Assembly (NCBI GenBank): GCA_013397865.1 | Contig: VZTI01004087.1 | Location: 186,260-250,259, forward strand | Source of the DNA: Struthidea cinerea | Taxonomy: Eukaryota > Chordata > Aves > Passeriformes > Corcoracidae | Length of the DNA stretch: 64,000 bases | Direction of reading: 5' to 3' | In this document: in pieces, positions 58,801-64,000 of the stretch | Position numbering within the stretch: the first letter of the stretch is position 1 | How the letters are laid out: each line of letters starts with the position of its first letter | Position numbers and translations under genes: made by a program | Notes under the pieces: generated by a model | Told to the model about the DNA's origin: nothing | Seen by the model: the letters and a program-made list of their open reading frames with translations, nothing else | The model's database searches: none

Positions 58801-60899
58801 TGAAATGCAGTAACATTTTTTTTCATTCCCGAGCAGTATCTTGTCACTATACAAAAAAAATATACAATGCTAAATGAAAGAATGTCTTTTTTTTAAAATG
58901 AATCTTTTTTTTTCCCTTCATTTCATCTTTAATAATTTTGCAACTAGAATTCTATTTCCACTAAAATATCTTATAAGTCACAGCTTCTGGAAGAGAAGAT
59001 AGAAGCTACACATGAGTTACTGTAAATATAAAAATGCATGGATTAATCTACAATACTAATGAGAGTCTTTTTCATTGAATTATCTGGAATCAGTTTAAAA
59101 ATAATTTTGTGTCTTTTTTTATATTATTTAATGATAATCTTGCGTGGTTTTTTTCTTTCTATGTAATGACTTTTTTTCCAGAGGGAAAAAAAGTTTAATG
59201 AATTGCAACAAAATATAATTACTTAAGTGTGTATTTAGTGGTTTGTGTGAAAAATCTGCGGAAATGGTGCATAACCATTCATTAAAATAATCTGAATATC
59301 TCAAAGTAATCCGACCTTTCCAAAGATGTTTCCTTTCTCTTTTACTTTCCTTTCCCCTTTTCTTTTCTCAGTGAATACCGTTGTAATAGAATACACCGTG
59401 TTTGGCAAATAATATGCAGACACCTGATTGTCTTTTCCCCCTCTGTTTCTATTCCCATCACAAGATAGAATCAAATAAGAATGACTTCAGAGCAGAAAAA
59501 TCTTTGAGATGATCCCCTGAAGGAATGAAGTTCTCTTATTGCCTTACTATTAAACATTGTTTAGATATAAATTGAATGAAATAGGGGATGTCATCTCATC
59601 TCTATCTTTAGCCTGAGGTCTCATGCTGATGATCAGATCTTAAGAGCCTGAATTGAGCTCGTATCTATAAGTAACTAGTTCATATTCTCCCACCAGTCTC
59701 CTGCAGAGAGGACAGTGCCTGTCATGAGATACAGATCATATGTAGTGCAGTGCAAATCAGAATTCAGCTGCGAATAATAAAATATTTTGAAGAATAACAA
59801 GACAAAATACTTTTTCCATTTCTTTACATAACCCTCATACACTTTTTCACATACATGATGAGTCACCTACAAATGTTAGAGCTTTTCTACTGCTATGTAA
59901 GTAGCAGTAAAAGTCTTAGCACGCCCATTTACATGTAGAAAAATTTAAGCATGAAGACAGAAGAAATATGAGAAATATCAGATGTGTGTTTTTGGAGAAA
60001 ATATGAAACTATAACTGTGTCTGATCAGCCAAGTATCCTGCTGCATTGTAATGTCCCAGTTTAAAAATAAGTGCAGAAATTAGTACAAGAACTGGAATAG
60101 GGACTACAAGTCTGGGACATTTATAGAACAGACACTTATGTACAAATTTCAGTGGCAGAAAAGTAAGCGTGTTGGATTAGTTCAGCAAAACTAAATTCAA
60201 TATTCCAATTTCAGAAATGTCAATGTGTTTTGTTTGGTTTGGTTTTGTTTTGTTTTAATTAATCCTCATGACATTTCAATTCTGAAAACTGAATGAAATC
60301 AAATAGACAAAAGTAAAAAATCTGAAAAATTCCGTGATGTCAACACTTCATCCCATGTCCCACCAGGAAAGCTTAAATGATAGCTTGGAAGACAATTGTG
60401 TAAAGTTAAAATCCTTTGAGATGAGCTGCTGGGTAAGGATCCAACTCTCATCACTTTTGCCACAAGGGATATGAAAACAGAATGCCAAATATTTTTTATT
60501 TTTGTAAATGGGTGCTAAAAAGATTACACAGGACAATGTACCCTCAATCTATGCTCAATATACCACCCTAAACATCTACCTTGTTTTGATTTCTAGGTAG
60601 GGAATAGAGGAAAGGAGTAGGGCAATTTTTTTGAGTTCTCTGATTTCTTAGACTTTAAAAACTGGGTTTTTGTATTACACCATGAGAAAAAGTTTTTCAG
60701 CCAGCAAAAATGAAATGAGAAAAACTTTGCTTTTTTCAGCACCAATACCACCTCCCATTTTGTCTGGCTTTGCTTTTTGGTTTTTTTTTTAAGAATTGCC
60801 CGCCTTTTATTTGTTTACAGTTGCATTCTGGGCACAACAATTTAACCTAAACTGTGATTATAATGATAATTATGCTAACTTTTTTTCTTTCACTTTTAC

Positions 60900-61345
60900 C
60901 TAGAGGAACCTGTGACTGGGTCTGCACCATCTGCCCTGTGTGGTGGGCCAATGCCTCCACCCAAATGGAGCTGTTGAAGGGGGAGTCTCCAGTGCGGACC
61001 TCAGACTGCAGCAAGTGCCAGTATCTTTCTCTTGGGATAGGGATGGGCAGCAAGGAGGGGTAATGGCTTTAAGGAGGGGTAATAGCTTTAAACTGAAAGA
61101 GGGTGGATTTAGATGAATTATCAGGATGAAATTCTTTACTGTGAAGGTGTTGAGGCACTGGAAAAAGTGTCCCAGAGAACCTGTGGATGCCTCATCCCTG
61201 GAAGTATTTAAGACCGGGTTGGATGGGGGCCTGGTTTAGTGGAAGGTGTCCCTGCCCATGTTGGGGAAGCTGGAAGTGGATGACCTTAAAAGTCCTTTCC
61301 AACCCAAACCTTTCTGGGATTCTTTTCTATGATTCTATGATATTT
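60900..61345 (+). mobile_element. CR1 LINE 3' end joined to an unidentified 5' segment
   Basis: The CR1 3' end covers about 61071-61345, with landmarks AAACTGAAAGAGGGTGGATT, GAAATTCTTTACTGTGAAGG, TGGATGCCTCATCCCTGG and a final TTCTATGATTCTATGA. Immediately upstream (60903-61063) is a GC-rich stretch open in the plus frame (GTCDWVCTICPVWWANASTQ, then MELLKGESPVRTSDCSKCQ) with a Cys-rich look reminiscent of CR1 ORF1, though I cannot confirm that. Internal deletion of a longer CR1, or insertion beside another repeat, would explain it. A 19-bp duplication marks the join. Confidence 0.8.
61052..61089. repeat. 19-bp tandem duplication inside CR1
   Basis: AAGGAGGGGTAATGGCTTT at 61052-61070 is repeated at 61071-61089 with one change (TAATAG). 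It falls where the CR1 3' end meets the upstream segment. Confidence 0.95.
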
Positions 61346-62199
61346 AAGTATCAAAGACATGAAAGATAGCACTGAGTAATCGCTGTTTGCAAAATACTCC
61401 TATTTGATCTATGAGCAGGACGAGCAAATGCAAATATATCTCGCTTCATTGGCCACTGTGTAGAGCCTGCCAATTAGACCAGCTGATGCCCTGACGTGAA
61501 TCCTACATGAGTAACAGCATGGAAATTCATTGACCTCGAAGAGTCAGAGTCAAGCGACAAACAAGACCTTGTGTGACAAAATCTGAGAAGAAAAATCAGC
61601 CCGTTTAATGAGATATTTCATGGCAAAATGAAAATATTCACAAAACCTCTTCCTTTTAAAAGCATCATCTCTTTATGTGCTTTACTCTTTGGCATAAAAG
61701 ATATAAGATGTTAATACGGAATTATTTCTATGAATCTGTGTTGTAATTATCTTTACCCTCTGGAGAGGAAGGAATGGATATATGTATATAGTTGATAGTG
61801 GTGTATCAAAAGGACAATTAAAATATAATAAAAATATAAAATAGAGATTTTAAACTGTTCGATTTTTTGGGAGACGGGTTTGTTTTCACAAAACAGCAGA
61901 GAATAAGCAGGAAAGTTGGGCAATGATGCTGACGCAATCTGGTGAGTGACAATTTTGCAGTATTTAGGGAAATTTTCTGCTACTGGAGGACACAAAAGAA
62001 TCAAAGGAAAAAAAATTGGGGGGTGGTGCAGAGGGGGGCAGCCAGATCTCCTCTCTACAGTTATGCAGAAGTCTAGCCAAAATTAAATATGTGTAGATGA
62101 AGTAAGCAGGCTGTGGAGAGAGGGTAGGAAGAGATTGACTATTCTAAATTAAAACATCCAGTTCATCTCTCCAAGAATAAACCAGATGGAGAAACTGTG
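61346..62199. other. Intergenic region with a dense cluster of regulatory-like motifs
   Basis: At 61410-61610 there are an octamer-like ATGCAAAT, CATTGGCCA, CCAATTAG, CAGCTG-containing and TGACGTGA (CRE-like) words within 100 bp, in sequence that does not look repetitive. No gene was seen in the rest. Confidence 0.35.
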
Positions 62200-62480
62200 A
62201 CTGGATTGGTTTGGACACTAGCCAGATGGAGGACCAGTTAGTTATTCTGGCAGCCAGGAGAAAGGGGAGAGCAACCTATGAGAAGCACAGCAAGGTCCCA
62301 GACAGATGAAGATGTGAGTAGCCCAGGAGCAAGGTCAGCCCTGCTGCGGTTCTGGCCAGCTCACCCACAGCAAGATGAAGAACAGCTTATGCAGCGATCA
62401 GGCTGCTGCCTTCAGGAGCCAACCCACCTCCTGTGTCAATGGCAAGGCTGTGGGGTTTCACACAGGGAAGGATGTTGATA
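62200..62480. other. GC-richer block of unknown nature
   Basis: About 280 bp rich in CAG and AGG words with a 66-codon plus-strand open frame (62278-62478) and no recognisable domain. It is probably an old repeat fragment. Confidence 0.35.
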
Positions 62481-64000
62481 GGAGAAGCACCATTTATTGT
62501 CACTGGATGACTCTAGAGAAGGTTTAGAGAATGAGGAAGCTGAATTCTCAAGGATGAACTGAGGCGTTTGGATTCTGCTGTTTCGTGCAAAACACTGAAG
62601 AACTACTTTCGATTTTTCACCTTGCTTTCTGAAGTGGAAATTCAAATTTCCCAGTATTTTCAAGATCAACAGTAACATTTATCTTAGGCCCAGTCTCAAA
62701 TTTGACCATTTTGGCAAAAGTTTTCTCTGTATCATGTTTTCTACATGTGAGTATTTTCTAAGTTGTAAAGGTTAATTTTTCCTTTTTCCTTAACAAAGTT
62801 TCATGCCTGTAACCAGATGCAGATTTGAAATCTCAAAGTTTGCACCATAAAACTGTGGAAAAATGCCTGTGACTCAGTTAATAATCTAGAAACTAAGATA
62901 CATGGACAATACATATGTAGCTTCTTTCACAGGCACCAGTACACTACAGGTACCAAAAAGCAGGGTTTATCTACTTGGTTGCACTTCTGATCTTCTGTGA
63001 TTATATGTAACCTCATAAAATTGATCAGCTTTGCAATAAAATGACACCCACTGGAGTAGTGATTAGTATAGCTCTTTATCTTATCTCTCATCTTAATTTC
63101 AGTGATGAGTGCTATATATGCTAGAAATCTAAACATGTCCTGGTATTCAGGGCCCTATATGCTGTGGAGGGCTGTCTAGCAATGGCAGATACGTGGTCAG
63201 AGCATGGAAGATCACCGAAACTGGTATGAAAAAGAATAACAGAGCTAAATTTAATAGAGAGTGTAGCCATAGCCATCTAGTTCTGCACTACATTATACAG
63301 ACTTGACAATTTTTTTCCTTCAGCCATTGGTATCTCTATTTTACTACCTCTATAGAATTGTAGTTTCCCAATGAAGTAAACTCTTAAATCCAAACAGTGC
63401 TTCAGGTCTTTGCTACCATCAATCTGGACTGTATGAAGAAAGTAGCAGTTTCAAGACTTACAGCTTGTTAGTTTAAACTATGTTACAGAAAACGAAATCA
63501 AATGGTGTATGCCATTGCAAATTCTGTATTAAAAGTATGCTCCAGGCCTGACCTGCAGAGAATAATTTCTGCATAGTCTCTCACATGGCTCTATAATAAC
63601 CAAAAAACCCCCAAAAAACAAAACATCTTCTATGCCTATGTCTAACAAGACAACCTGTTTATCAGATTTATCAGATTTCCATTGCCATTGACTTTGTGCC
63701 TGACTTTAGAATGCTCAGTCAGTGATGCTATAAATGCCTTATGAATAGACTACATCTTAGGACCACCTTTTCCAAGAAAGCAAGCTCAGCCTTCAAGCTC
63801 TGCAGAATAAGGTCATTGCCTGTTCTGGGCTACAGGCTTTGCGGGGTTTGTGTTGAGGAAACATCACATACTCTAGGACTTGCCAGGCTTTGCCTGGATT
63901 CATGTCTGAAAATCTTTTTTTTAGCTTGTTTAACAGTAAAAGAGGTTATCCAATGATCAGTTTAATAATGATCTGATTTTGTTTTCTCTTTGTTTAGCTT
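62481..64000. other. Intergenic region, no gene recognised
   Basis: AT-rich to the right edge of the window. A short A/C-rich run lies at 63600-63624. No feature was supported. Confidence 0.55.

Larger units (their letters stand above)
52481..60899. other. Intergenic region, no gene recognised
   Basis: AT-rich. Contents are a perfect 22-bp palindrome at 53149-53170, a T-rich run at 55787-55826, an A run at 57198-57211, an (AAAT)n run at 57699-57718, and G/T-rich TTTTG tracts at 58605-58637 and 60226-60256. No coding or transposon signal was seen. Confidence 0.55.

Noticed and set aside
58452..58847. 131-codon minus-strand open frame
   Set aside because: It runs through a TTTTG-type low-complexity tract and shows no family signature.
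26217..64000. Second gene upstream of CDH19, tRNA genes or a CpG-island promoter
   Set aside because: No recognisable exon series, tRNA A/B boxes or CpG-dense stretch was found by eye; the GC-richer blocks are short and lack CpG clustering.

Overview
This is AT-rich vertebrate nuclear DNA, almost certainly from a bird. Two lines of evidence support that. Several CR1 LINE fragments end in the avian (ATTCTATG)-like 3' repeat, and the one gene is interrupted by introns and encodes a type II classical cadherin. Nothing prokaryotic is present: no operons, CRISPR array or bacterial RNA genes.

Gene region (about 1 to 26.2 kb, minus strand). Eight coding exons with clean splice sites join in frame into 492 codons (1,476 nt). 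They encode a signal peptide, a short propeptide ending RRVKR, EC1 to EC4, and the start of EC5. The best paralogue match, from remembered family sequence, is cadherin-19 (CDH19). The initiator ATG is at 26187, with an in-frame stop just upstream in the same exon. The gene leaves the window at its 3' side: the exons for the rest of EC5, the membrane segment and the catenin-binding tail were not found between 1 and 5180. The leader exon was not identified upstream either. The introns hold two CR1 pieces (7.76-8.75 kb and 14.81-15.06 kb), a 42-bp tandem duplication, A/C-rich tracts and two hairpin-forming inverted repeats.

Upstream region (26.2 to 64 kb). I see no host gene here. It looks like the gene desert that flanks CDH19 in other amniotes, but that is inference. 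It contains a 1.8-kb 5'-truncated CR1 with a decayed reverse transcriptase (26.7-28.5 kb), an LTR-like segment (about 41.3-41.7 kb), a CR1 3' end joined to unrelated-looking sequence (61 kb), an 84-nt near-perfect hairpin (35.13-35.21 kb), and four GC-richer blocks I could not identify (46.4, 49.0-49.5, 52.2 and 62.2 kb).

I found no convincing new multigene system. The best leads are the two long intramolecular hairpins (10.3 kb and 35.2 kb) and the unexplained GC-richer segments.
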